NCBI GenBank assembly: GCA_947451145.1
Contig: CANFXW010000026.1
Coordinates: forward strand, 1 to 40,341
DNA length: 40,341 nt
Source of the DNA: Sphingomonadaceae bacterium
Lineage (GTDB): Bacteria > Pseudomonadota > Alphaproteobacteria > Sphingomonadales > Sphingomonadaceae
Reading direction: 5' to 3'
The translations under genes and the position numbers were made by a program. Below, piece after piece: positions 27,939-35,171 of this stretch. Positions within the stretch are counted from its first letter, which is position 1, and every line of letters begins with the position of its first letter. The notes below the pieces were generated by a model that made no database searches, was not told the origin of the DNA, and saw only the letters and a list, made by a program, of their open reading frames with translations.

Positions 27939-29137
27939 AGTTTGGTATTGATCGCCTGCTGGCAGACCCCGCTCTCCGCCAACCGCTCGAAGGCAAGCGC
28001 GTCGCGCTGGTTGCCCATCCGGCCAGCGTCACCCAAGACCTTACCCATTCGCTCGACGCGCTGATCGCGGCTGGCCTGAATGTCACTTCCGCTTTCGGTC
28101 CGCAGCACGGGCTGAAGGGCGACAAGCAGGACAACATGGTCGAGACCGCGGACGAGATTGATCCGCATTACGGCATCCCGGTGTTCAGCCTCTATGGCGA
28201 GGTGCGCCGCCCCAGCGGGCAAATGATGTCCACCGCCGACGTCTTCCTGTTCGATCTGCAGGATCTGGGCTGCCGCATCTATACCTTCGTCACCACGCTG
28301 CTCTATCTGCTTGAGGCTGCGGCCGAGCATGGCAAGGAAGTGTGGGTGCTTGATCGGCCCAACCCCGCTGGCCGTCCGGTAGAAGGCACCCTGCTGGTGC
28401 CGGGGCAGGAGAGCTTCGTTGGTGCCGCGCCGATGCCGATGCGCCATGGCTTGACGATGGGCGAGATGGGCCGCTGGTTCATCGATCACTTCAAGCTCGA
28501 TGTCGAATATCGCGTTATCGACATGCATTATTGGTTGCCGAATGCCGGGCCGGGCTGCGGTTGGCCGGAGGACCGGATCTGGATCAATCCCAGCCCGAAC
28601 GCCGCTAATGTAAATATGGCTCGCGCCTATGCCGGGACGGTGATGCTCGAAGGGGCCATGCTGAGCGAGGGCAGGGGCACAACCCGCCCGCTCGAAGTGC
28701 TGTTCGGCGCGCCCGATGTCGATGCCAAGGCGGTCCATGCCGAGATGCAGCGGCTGGCACCCGAATGGCTGGAAGGCGCCGCGCTGCGCGAGCTGTGGTT
28801 TACGCCGACCTTCCACAAGCACGCAGGTGCCCTGTGCAACGGGCTCATGATCCACGCCGAGGGGCCGTTTTACGATCACCACAAGTTCCGCCCCTGGCGG
28901 ATGCAGGCGCTGGCCTTCAAGGCGATCCGCAATCTCTACCCGGACTATGAGATCTGGCGCGATTTTCCCTATGAATACGAGTTCACACGGCTGGCCATCG
29001 ATGTAATCAACGGCGGCCCGGCCTTGCGCGAATGGGTGGATGATGCTGGCGCGCTCCCCGGCGATCTTGATGCGCTCGCGGCGCGAGATGAGGCGGCCTG
29101 GCGCGAGACTATCCGGCCGTTCCTGCTCTACGATTGA
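27935..29137 (+). CDS. DUF1343 family protein (NamZ-like exo-beta-N-acetylmuramidase)
   Basis: A 400-residue protein with the DUF1343/NamZ signatures: GPQHGLKGDKQDNMVE, LYGEVRRPSGQMM, FDLQDLGCRIYTFVTTLLYL, VLDRPNPAGRPVEG, and NPSPNAANVNMARAYAGTVMLEG. Characterised NamZ enzymes remove terminal N-acetylmuramic acid from muropeptides in cell-wall recycling or turnover. I see no convincing signal peptide, so a cytoplasmic location is likely, unlike exported family members. It starts within the ATGA at the end of the DOMON-like frame; this DOMON-like/DUF1343 pairing suggests a functional unit. Confidence 0.88.
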   Translation: MKFGIDRLLADPALRQPLEGKRVALVAHPASVTQDLTHSLDALIAAGLNVTSAFGPQHGLKGDKQDNMVETADEIDPHYGIPVFSLYGEVRRPSGQMMSTADVFLFDLQDLGCRIYTFVTTLLYLLEAAAEHGKEVWVLDRPNPAGRPVEGTLLVPGQESFVGAAPMPMRHGLTMGEMGRWFIDHFKLDVEYRVIDMHYWLPNAGPGCGWPEDRIWINPSPNAANVNMARAYAGTVMLEGAMLSEGRGTTRPLEVLFGAPDVDAKAVHAEMQRLAPEWLEGAALRELWFTPTFHKHAGALCNGLMIHAEGPFYDHHKFRPWRMQALAFKAIRNLYPDYEIWRDFPYEYEFTRLAIDVINGGPALREWVDDAGALPGDLDALAARDEAAWRETIRPFLLYD

Positions 29138-29219
29138 GCGATTGCGGCTGGCGCAATCCGGCCTATTCTTCGGCCATTCTGCGCGAGTCCTGAATGGCCG
29201 CGCGAAGGGGAGAATGTTC

Positions 29220-29687
29220 ATGAACAAGATTGCCTGCATCGCGATGATCGCCGCACTAGGCGCAACCTCTGCCTGCAAACGGGTGGACACTATCGCTGTT
29301 GACCAAGCGACGATGACCAAGGTTTCCGACGATTTCCTCGCCGCCGCACTATCGGGCGATATCGTGCGCGACGATGCACTCTATGCGAAGGACGTTGTTG
29401 CGGTTGATCCGATGTCCGCCGAACTGATCACCGGCAGCGATTCGATGCACAAATCGAACGAGGGCTTCCTCTCGATGAAGTTCGACAAGCTGGCCTACAC
29501 CGACCGCAAGTTTCAGGCGCTCGATGGCGAAGACTTTGTCGTCACCGCCAAGATCCACGCCGAAAGCAGCACCGGCTCGGTAAAGAGCACCGATTTCCGC
29601 GTGACTGACGTGTTCCGCAAGCAGGCCGACGGCAAGCTCCTGGTGGTCAGCGAACACGCATCATTTGTGGCCGCTGCGCCCAAGTAA
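29220..29687 (+). CDS. Small exported protein, SnoaL/DUF4440-like
   Basis: A 155-residue product with GGAG seven bases before the ATG at 29220; the ATG at 29214 would sit too close. The N-terminus is a signal sequence (NKIACIAMIAALGATSACKR) with a Cys that may be lipidated, although the -3 position is not ideal for a lipobox. The mature part looks like a cystatin-fold NTF2/SnoaL domain (VSDDFLAAALSGDIVRDDAL, DVVAVDPMSAELITG, VTAKIHAESSTG, FRVTDVFRKQADGKLLVVSEH). It lies 82 bases after the NamZ-like gene on the same strand and may be co-transcribed. Function is unknown. Confidence 0.75.
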   Translation: MNKIACIAMIAALGATSACKRVDTIAVDQATMTKVSDDFLAAALSGDIVRDDALYAKDVVAVDPMSAELITGSDSMHKSNEGFLSMKFDKLAYTDRKFQALDGEDFVVTAKIHAESSTGSVKSTDFRVTDVFRKQADGKLLVVSEHASFVAAAPK

Positions 29688-29695
29688 GCTGGGGC

Positions 29696-30496
29696 TCAGG
29701 CGATGCCGTTCACCAGCGCGGCATCGCCAATCAGCACCGAAGTCATCGATAGTGCGCCGTCGATGGAGTCGTTGAAGAGGGCCACGTCATCGCCCGGCAG
29801 CCGCGCGCCAACGGTATAGAGCAGCGGCAGGTAATGCTCGGCGCTGTTGATTGCCTTGGCCGCGGCATCATCGTCTGCTGCGAAGCGGGTGAGGGCATTG
29901 TCGTCGCCAGCCAGTACGGCCGCGTTGATCCGGGCCTGGAACTCTGCCGCCCATTCCGGCACTGTGCCTGCGCTCTGGCGCCACAGCGCGAGGTTGTGGA
30001 CGACATTGCCGCTGCTGACGATTAGCACGCCCTCATCGCGCAGCGGCGCGAGCTGGCGGCCAAGCGCTATATACGCATCTGCACCCAGAGAGCGATCAAG
30101 GCTGAGCTGGACTGTCGGCACATCGCATTCGGGGAACATCGGCTGGAGCACACCCCATGAGCCATGATCGAAACCCCATGTCGCATCGCGGCGGATCCGC
30201 TCTTCGCCGAGCAGCGCCGCAACGCGCTCGACCAGTCCGTCCGATCCCGGCGCGGGGTATTGCATATCGAACAGTGCCTGCGGGAAGCCGCGGAAATCGT
30301 GGATCGTGCGCGGGTGATCGCCGGTGGTCAGATGGCTGCGCCCCTGCGTCTCCCAATGGGCGCTGATGCAGAGCACGGCGCTCGGGCGGGGCAGGCGCTT
30401 GCCCAGTTCAACGAACGAGGTGCGAGAGGGGTTGTCGGTGATCACGGTCATCGGTGAGCCGTGACCAAGGAAGAGGGCGGGGAGGCGCTGGGTCAT
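29696..30496 (-). CDS. DODA-type (YgiD-like) aromatic ring-opening dioxygenase
   Basis: A 266-residue cytoplasmic protein of the class III extradiol dioxygenase (LigB) superfamily, YgiD/4,5-DOPA dioxygenase group. Metal ligands are suggested by His12 in LFLGHGSPM, His47 in ISAHWE and the HGSWG motif in GFDHGSWGVLQPMFP; RTIHDFRGFP and SSGNVVHNL are further signatures. These enzymes cleave catecholic substrates such as L-DOPA in vitro; the physiological substrate is uncertain. It converges with the SnoaL-like gene eight bases away and lies 56 bases downstream of the vWA gene on the same strand. Confidence 0.92.
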   Translation of the reverse strand: MTQRLPALFLGHGSPMTVITDNPSRTSFVELGKRLPRPSAVLCISAHWETQGRSHLTTGDHPRTIHDFRGFPQALFDMQYPAPGSDGLVERVAALLGEERIRRDATWGFDHGSWGVLQPMFPECDVPTVQLSLDRSLGADAYIALGRQLAPLRDEGVLIVSSGNVVHNLALWRQSAGTVPEWAAEFQARINAAVLAGDDNALTRFAADDDAAAKAINSAEHYLPLLYTVGARLPGDDVALFNDSIDGALSMTSVLIGDAALVNGIA

Positions 30497-30552
30497 GCCC
30501 TCAACTTGGTGCGCCGCGCGCCTGCTTCAAGCAAGCGCTTCTTTGCGAGCCT

Positions 30553-31734
30553 TCAGTGTTTCTTTCGCGTCAGTTCGCGCATCGCCCCGTCCAGCCCTTC
30601 GAGCGTCAGCGGGAACATGTTGCCGCCCACCAGTTCGCGCATCAACTTGTTCGATTGCGAATAGTCCCACTGCCGCTCGGGCGTGGGATTGAGCCAGACT
30701 GTGGCGGGGTAGGTGTTGCAGACGCGCTGCATCCACGTCGCCCCGGCCTCGGGATTGAAGTGCTCCACCGAGCCGCCGGGATGCGAGATTTCATAGGGGC
30801 TCATCGCCGCATCGCCGACGAAGATCACCTTGTAGTCATGCCCGTACTTGTGGAGGATATCCCAAGTGTCGGTGCGCTCTGTGCGGCGGCGGGCGTTGTT
30901 CTTCCACACGCCTTCGTAAAGGCAGTTGTGGAAGTAGAAGAACTCGAGGTTCTTGAACTCGGCCGTGGCGGCGCTGAACAGCTCTTCCACCAGCTTGATG
31001 AACGGGTCCATCGATCCGCCGACATCGAGGAACAGTAGCACCTTCACTGCATTGCGGCGCTCGGCGCGCATCTGGATATCGAGGAAGCCCTGCCGCGCGG
31101 TGCCGCTGATCGTCGCGTCGAGATCAAGCTCCTCCGCCGCACCTTCACGCGCGAAGCGGCGCAGGCGACGAAGCGCGACCTTGATGTTGCGGGTGCCAAG
31201 CTCCTTGGTGTTGTCGAGGTTCTTGAAGTCGCGCTGTTCCCAGACCTTGAGCGCGCGGCCATGCTTTCCCTCGCCGCCGATCCGCACACCTTCGGGGTTA
31301 TAGCCTGAATGGCCGAACGGCGAGGTGCCGTTGGTGCCGATCCACTTGTTGCCGCCCTGATGGCGCTTTTCCTGCTCCTCGATCCGCTTTTTCAGCGTCT
31401 CCATGATCTCGTCCCACGATCCCAGCGCCTTGATCTTCTCCATTTCCTCTTCGGAGAAATAGCGCTCGGCGACCGCCTTCAGCCAGTCTTCGGGGATGTC
31501 GACCGGGTTCTGGCCATAGTCGGTGAGCACGCCCTTGAAGACCTTTGAGAACACCTGATCAAAGCGATCGAGCAGGCCCTCATCCTTCACATAGGTGGCG
31601 CGGCTGAGGTAATAAAATGCCTCGGGCGTCTGCTCGATCACCTGCTTGTCGAGCGCTTCAAGCAGCAGCAAGTGCTCCTTGATCGAGGCAGGAATGCCCG
31701 CAGCGCGCAGTTCGTCGAGGAAGTTGAGGAGCAT
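30553..31734 (-). CDS. CoxE-like von Willebrand factor A domain protein
   Basis: A 393-residue protein of the CoxE-like vWA group. The metal-ion-dependent adhesion site reads FLDVGGSMD at residues 236-242, with Asp237 and Ser241 as DxGxS (the middle Ser of DxSxS is Gly, as usual in this group). N-terminal helices (NFLDELRAAGIPASIKEHLLL) precede a charged middle. CoxE-like proteins pair with MoxR AAA+ ATPases to insert metals or activate target proteins. The partner moxR lies upstream on the same strand but is separated by a DUF559 cassette that ends two bases before this start. The substrate protein is not apparent here. Confidence 0.92.
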   Translation of the reverse strand: MLLNFLDELRAAGIPASIKEHLLLLEALDKQVIEQTPEAFYYLSRATYVKDEGLLDRFDQVFSKVFKGVLTDYGQNPVDIPEDWLKAVAERYFSEEEMEKIKALGSWDEIMETLKKRIEEQEKRHQGGNKWIGTNGTSPFGHSGYNPEGVRIGGEGKHGRALKVWEQRDFKNLDNTKELGTRNIKVALRRLRRFAREGAAEELDLDATISGTARQGFLDIQMRAERRNAVKVLLFLDVGGSMDPFIKLVEELFSAATAEFKNLEFFYFHNCLYEGVWKNNARRRTERTDTWDILHKYGHDYKVIFVGDAAMSPYEISHPGGSVEHFNPEAGATWMQRVCNTYPATVWLNPTPERQWDYSQSNKLMRELVGGNMFPLTLEGLDGAMRELTRKKH

Positions 31735-31736
31735 GG

Positions 31737-32132
31737 TTAGTCTCCCTCTCCCCGTCGGGGAGAGGGCTGGGGAGAGGGGCTGTTGGCGGAAAGCGCCTCA
31801 AGTATCATCCTTGCAACTCCATCTGGGTTCGAAACGGCATCGCTGTTGCTGAATCGTATCACAGTCCACCCCAATTCTTCCAGAATCACTGTCCTGCGCC
31901 GATCATGATCTTCCTGAAACGCATGGCTATCTCCGTCCAGTTCGATGGCAAGCCGTTCCCTGCGCGCCGCAAAATTGAGGACGAACGGGCCAACAGGAAC
32001 CTGCCTTGTGAACTTCCAGCCTTCGAGCCGATGACCGCGCAGGATAGTCCAAAGGGCGCGTTCGGGCGGGGTCATGTCGCGGCGGAGCTGCTTTGCTCGC
32101 TGTGCCGTAACTTGATCCCGTTGTTGGCGCAT
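31737..32132 (-). CDS. DUF559 endonuclease-domain protein with repeat-encoded tail
   Basis: A 131-residue protein of the DUF559/Vsr-like restriction-endonuclease fold. Family features are MTPPERALWTILRGHRLEGWKF in the N-terminal helix region, the glutamate and aspartate of AIELDGDSH (Glu64, Asp66), DHDRRR, and the closing VIRFSNSD. The position that normally holds the catalytic Asp in the preceding strand reads FVLNFAA (Asn53), so nuclease activity may be lost or reduced. The last residues, about 118-130 (SPSPQPSPRRGEG), are encoded by the left inverted repeat 31743-31779. The gene lies between moxR and the vWA gene in the same orientation and leaves the vWA start intact. Confidence 0.88.
   Translation of the reverse strand: MRQQRDQVTAQRAKQLRRDMTPPERALWTILRGHRLEGWKFTRQVPVGPFVLNFAARRERLAIELDGDSHAFQEDHDRRRTVILEELGWTVIRFSNSDAVSNPDGVARMILEALSANSPSPQPSPRRGEGD
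31743..31779. repeat. DUF559 cassette terminal inverted repeat, vWA side
   Basis: A 37-base repeat with its own inner palindrome (CCTCTCCCCG and CGGGGAGAGG around T). It matches the reverse complement of 32136-32172 at 34 of 37 positions. It is translated as the last residues of the DUF559 protein. Confidence 0.88.
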
Positions 32133-32135
32133 TTT

Positions 32136-32172
32136 CCCCTCTCCCTAACCCTCTCCCCGGCGGGGAGAGGGA
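32136..32172. repeat. DUF559 cassette terminal inverted repeat, moxR side
   Basis: Inverted copy of 31743-31779 with three mismatches, three bases before the DUF559 start codon and six bases after the moxR stop. The palindrome CCTCTCCCCGGCGGGGAGAGG forms a hairpin that may also act as a weak terminator for moxR. Confidence 0.88.
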
Positions 32173-32178
32173 ACAAGG

Positions 32179-33021
32179 TTAACCGTTCCGCCGCGCCATG
32201 AATGCCAGCCGTTCAAACAGCATCACATCCTGCTCGTTCTTCAGCAGCGCGCCGTGGAGCGGGGGGATTGCCTTGGTGGGATCGCGGTTTTGCAGGACGT
32301 CGAGCGGCATGTCTTCGTTGAGCAGCAGCTTCAGCCAGTCGAGCAGTTCGCTCGTTGAAGGCTTTTTCTTCAGCCCCGGCACTTCGCGCACTTCGTAGAA
32401 GATCTCCATCGCCTTGCTGACCAGCACCTTCTGGATACCGGGGAAGTGGACGTCGATAATCTCCTGCATCGTGTCGCGGTCGGGGAACTTGATGTAGTGG
32501 AAGAAGCAGCGGCGCAGGAAGGCGTCGGGCAGTTCCTTTTCGTTGTTCGAGGTGATGACGACGATCGGGCGTTCCTTGGCCTCGATCCGCTCGCCGGTTT
32601 CGTAAACGTCGAAGCTCATCCGGTCGAGTTCTTGCAGCAGATCGTTGGGGAACTCGATGTCGGCCTTGTCGATCTCGTCGATCAGCAGCACGGGCAGTTG
32701 CGGCGCGGTGAAGGCTTCCCACAGCTTGCCCTTGCGGATGTAGTTGTTGATGTCATGAACCCGCTCGTCACCCAGCTGGCCATCGCGCAGACGGGCCACC
32801 GCATCGTATTCATAGAGCCCCTGATGCGCCTTGGTGGTGCTTTTGATGTGCCATTCGATCAGCGGGGCATTCAGCGCTTTTGAGATTTCATGCGCCAGCA
32901 CGGTCTTGCCAGTGCCCGGCTCACCTTTGATCAGCAGCGGACGGCGCAGCAGCACGGCGGCGTTGACCGCTACCTTCAAGTCATCGGTGGCGACGTAGTT
33001 CTTGGTGCCTTCAAAGCGCAT
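32179..33021 (-). CDS. MoxR family AAA+ ATPase
   Basis: A 280-residue AAA+ ATPase of the MoxR group. Walker A GEPGTGKT is at residues 33-40, Walker B VLLIDEIDKAD at 111-121, sensor 1 in VVITSNNEKELPDAFLRRC, with the arginine finger pair in the same segment. MoxR proteins act as chaperones with vWA partners; the CoxE-like partner follows, with the DUF559 cassette between. The C-terminal lid (STSELLDWLKLLLNEDM) is present. The stop lies six bases before the right repeat of the cassette, so the insertion did not damage the gene. Confidence 0.95.
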   Translation of the reverse strand: MRFEGTKNYVATDDLKVAVNAAVLLRRPLLIKGEPGTGKTVLAHEISKALNAPLIEWHIKSTTKAHQGLYEYDAVARLRDGQLGDERVHDINNYIRKGKLWEAFTAPQLPVLLIDEIDKADIEFPNDLLQELDRMSFDVYETGERIEAKERPIVVITSNNEKELPDAFLRRCFFHYIKFPDRDTMQEIIDVHFPGIQKVLVSKAMEIFYEVREVPGLKKKPSTSELLDWLKLLLNEDMPLDVLQNRDPTKAIPPLHGALLKNEQDVMLFERLAFMARRNG

Positions 33022-33103
33022 CTGCGATCATTCCTGATGTTGCTATTTCACCCGGCGTTAGGTTGTGCCTTTATGCGGAGCAAGCATAAACAGGAGAGCG
33101 GCG

Positions 33104-33544
33104 ATGGCAGGCACATTCGAAGACTGGCGGGCAATCTGCGAAACCAAGGCGCGCTATTGCCGGTTGATGGACACCAAGGACTGGGCTGGCTGGGCGGACT
33201 GTTTCACCGAGGATCTGCTGCTCGATACCACACCAGCCGGCGGCTACCGCGTCGAAGGGCGCGAGGCGGCGATTGCCAAAGTGCGGGAGTCCATCGACCA
33301 GGCCAAAACCGCGCATCAGGTGCATAACCCCGAGGTTGCCTTTGTCGGCCCGGATGTGGCGGATGTCATCTGGGCGATGAATGACCGGGTGCAAATGGCG
33401 CCAGATAAGCAATCAGAGGTCTATGGCGGCCACACCGGCTATGGCCACTACCGTGAGAAATACGTGCGGTGTGATGACGGCAAGTGGCGGATCAAGTCGA
33501 CTCAGCTCAGCTATCTGCACTTCGATGTGCATGCGCCGGGGTGA
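33104..33544 (+). CDS. SnoaL-like / NTF2-like domain protein
   Basis: A 146-residue soluble protein with AGGAG eight bases before the ATG at 33104. The pattern ETKARYCRLMDTKDWAGWADC, then FTEDLLLDTTP, HNPEVAFVGPDVADVIWAMND and YREKYVRCDDGKWRIKS, is the standard SnoaL-like/scytalone-dehydratase-like fold. Such proteins are dehydratases, isomerases or non-catalytic ligand binders. The substrate cannot be deduced and no steroid or polyketide genes are nearby. It diverges from moxR with an 82-base gap. Confidence 0.88.
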   Translation: MAGTFEDWRAICETKARYCRLMDTKDWAGWADCFTEDLLLDTTPAGGYRVEGREAAIAKVRESIDQAKTAHQVHNPEVAFVGPDVADVIWAMNDRVQMAPDKQSEVYGGHTGYGHYREKYVRCDDGKWRIKSTQLSYLHFDVHAPG

Positions 33545-33651
33545 GGGGGCGATTGGCAAAACGAAGTTACCACAAAGCGCAATTTTTCAGCCTATCGTTG
33601 ATGGTGGTCAAGGAACCTCCATCCTTTTTGTGCATTGTGAAATAGCGAAGA

Positions 33652-33669
33652 AAACCAAATATTTGGTTT
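33652..33669. promoter_or_regulatory. 18-bp perfect palindrome upstream of the cytochrome-porin
   Basis: AAACCAAATATTTGGTTT, 33 bases before the ATG of the cytochrome-porin gene. It lies where a repressor operator would be expected. It matches no binding site that I recognise (not FNR/CRP or Fur consensus). Confidence 0.5.
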
Positions 33670-33702
33670 GAACTTTTCGCGGCGCTTGGAAGGAAGTTTG
33701 CC

Positions 33703-35106
33703 ATGAAAACAAAGCTATCCACTCGCATGGGGGCAGCCCTGCGGGGTACTTCAGCTACCCGACCGATTGCCCGGACATTGCCATTTGCGCTCCCTGTGGG
33801 GTTTGCGCTTGTTCTGATGACGGCTGTGCCGCCGCCAGTGCAGGCAGTTCCAGCATTTGCCGAGCAGACTGGCTTGCAATGCCAGTCGTGCCATGTTGGC
33901 GGATTTGGTCCGCAGCTCACGCCGTTGGGCCGCGAATTCAAGTTGAACGGCTACACCATGCGGTCAAAGTCGTTCAACGCGCCCATCTCGGCGATGGCTA
34001 TCGCTTCGCTCACCCATACCCGAAAGGATCAGGTGCCCGCGCCGAGCGGACTGAGCCAGAATGACAATCTGGCATTCGATCAGGGCAGCGTGTTCATCGC
34101 GGGCGGAATAGGCACGCACTTTGGCGGCTTTGCGCAGATCACCTATGACGGTGTCGGCAAGGCCTGGGCCTGGGATAATCTTGATCTGCGGGCCGTCACG
34201 CAAGGCAAGCTGCTGGGCGAGGATGCGGTCTACGGCCTGACAATCAACAATTCGCCCACGGTGCAAGATGTATGGAATACGACGCCGGCCTGGGGCTTTC
34301 CCTATACGGACACCAACGTTTCCGGCACGCCGGGAGCTTCTCCGCTGATCGATGGCGGCTTGGCGCAGAATACCATGGGGATGAGCGCCTATGTCTGGGT
34401 CGGCCAGAAGTATTACATTGAGGGCGGCGCCTATACCTCACCCAAGGCTGGCACGCTGAACTGGCTCGGTGCCGATCCTATGAGCCCCGGCGATATTAAG
34501 GGCCTTGCCCCTTACGGCCGCCTTGCTTGGCAAAGCCAGTTGGGCGGAGGAACAATGGAACTAGGGGCTTTCGCGATGAAGGCGGCGATCAATCCCGGTC
34601 GCGACCGGTCCACCGGCTATACTGACCATTATAGCGATGTTGGGCTGGATGCCTCGTGGCAGAAGCCGACGGCATCGGGTGATACGATCTCGGTCCAGAT
34701 GCGCTATGTACATGAGGCGAGCAACCTTGAGGCGACTTGCGAGCTGGACACCGGCAGCCCCAACTGCGCCAGGATACACCTCAATGAAGTGCGCGGTGAT
34801 GTCAGCTACAGCTGGCGCAACAAGATCGGAGCGACACTCGCTGCCTTCTCGATCACCGGCGACAACAACGCCGATGTTTATGGCGGACCGAATGCCAGCC
34901 CGAACAGTTCCGGGGCTATGGCGCAGGTGGATTATACGCCGTGGAGCGCGGGCAATTCACCACTGGGTCCGCGCTTCAACATGCGGATGGGCGTGCAATA
35001 CACTGCTTACGGCAAGTTCGATGGCGCTCGTCACAACTACGACGGCGGCGGCGCGAATGCAGCCGACAACAATGCGCTGCGAGTGTTCACCTGGTTCGCG
35101 TTCTAG
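33703..35106 (+). CDS. Cyc2-like fused monohaem cytochrome c / outer-membrane porin
   Basis: A 467-residue protein with GGAAGGAAG before the ATG. Residues 1-48 form an unusually long signal region (PFALPVGFALVLMTAVPPPVQA). Directly after it comes a single c-type haem motif, CQSCH (Cys60, Cys63, His64), within VPAFAEQTGLQCQSCHVGG and followed by LTPLGREFKLNGYTM. This layout (AFA-QTG-x-C-x-x-CH, then LGR-FK-GYT) is that of Cyc2-type cytochrome-porins. The remaining 370 residues are barrel-like, with alternating Tyr/Trp/Gly strands and a C-terminal aromatic signature ending in Phe (TWFAF). Electron transfer across the outer membrane is inferred from family resemblance only. A palindrome sits upstream. 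Confidence 0.75.
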   Translation: MKTKLSTRMGAALRGTSATRPIARTLPFALPVGFALVLMTAVPPPVQAVPAFAEQTGLQCQSCHVGGFGPQLTPLGREFKLNGYTMRSKSFNAPISAMAIASLTHTRKDQVPAPSGLSQNDNLAFDQGSVFIAGGIGTHFGGFAQITYDGVGKAWAWDNLDLRAVTQGKLLGEDAVYGLTINNSPTVQDVWNTTPAWGFPYTDTNVSGTPGASPLIDGGLAQNTMGMSAYVWVGQKYYIEGGAYTSPKAGTLNWLGADPMSPGDIKGLAPYGRLAWQSQLGGGTMELGAFAMKAAINPGRDRSTGYTDHYSDVGLDASWQKPTASGDTISVQMRYVHEASNLEATCELDTGSPNCARIHLNEVRGDVSYSWRNKIGATLAAFSITGDNNADVYGGPNASPNSSGAMAQVDYTPWSAGNSPLGPRFNMRMGVQYTAYGKFDGARHNYDGGGANAADNNALRVFTWFAF

Positions 35107-35132
35107 GGCTAGCTGGTTTCGCGACTAATCGA

Positions 35133-35171
35133 ATGAGGCGGGGTAGCTGAGCGTTCAGCACCCCACCTCAT
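35133..35171. terminator. Long imperfect hairpin between convergent genes
   Basis: Sixteen paired bases in three blocks (ATGAGG/CCTCAT, GGGGT/ACCCC, GCTGA/TCAGC) with one mismatch and one bulge. No T-run follows on either strand, so it may be a processing or weak terminator structure between the cytochrome-porin and parE. Confidence 0.4.

Noticed and set aside
33652..33669. Palindrome considered as an FNR/CRP or Fur site
   Set aside because: It lacks TTGAT-N4-ATCAA, TGTGA-N6-TCACA and the Fur hexamer pattern.
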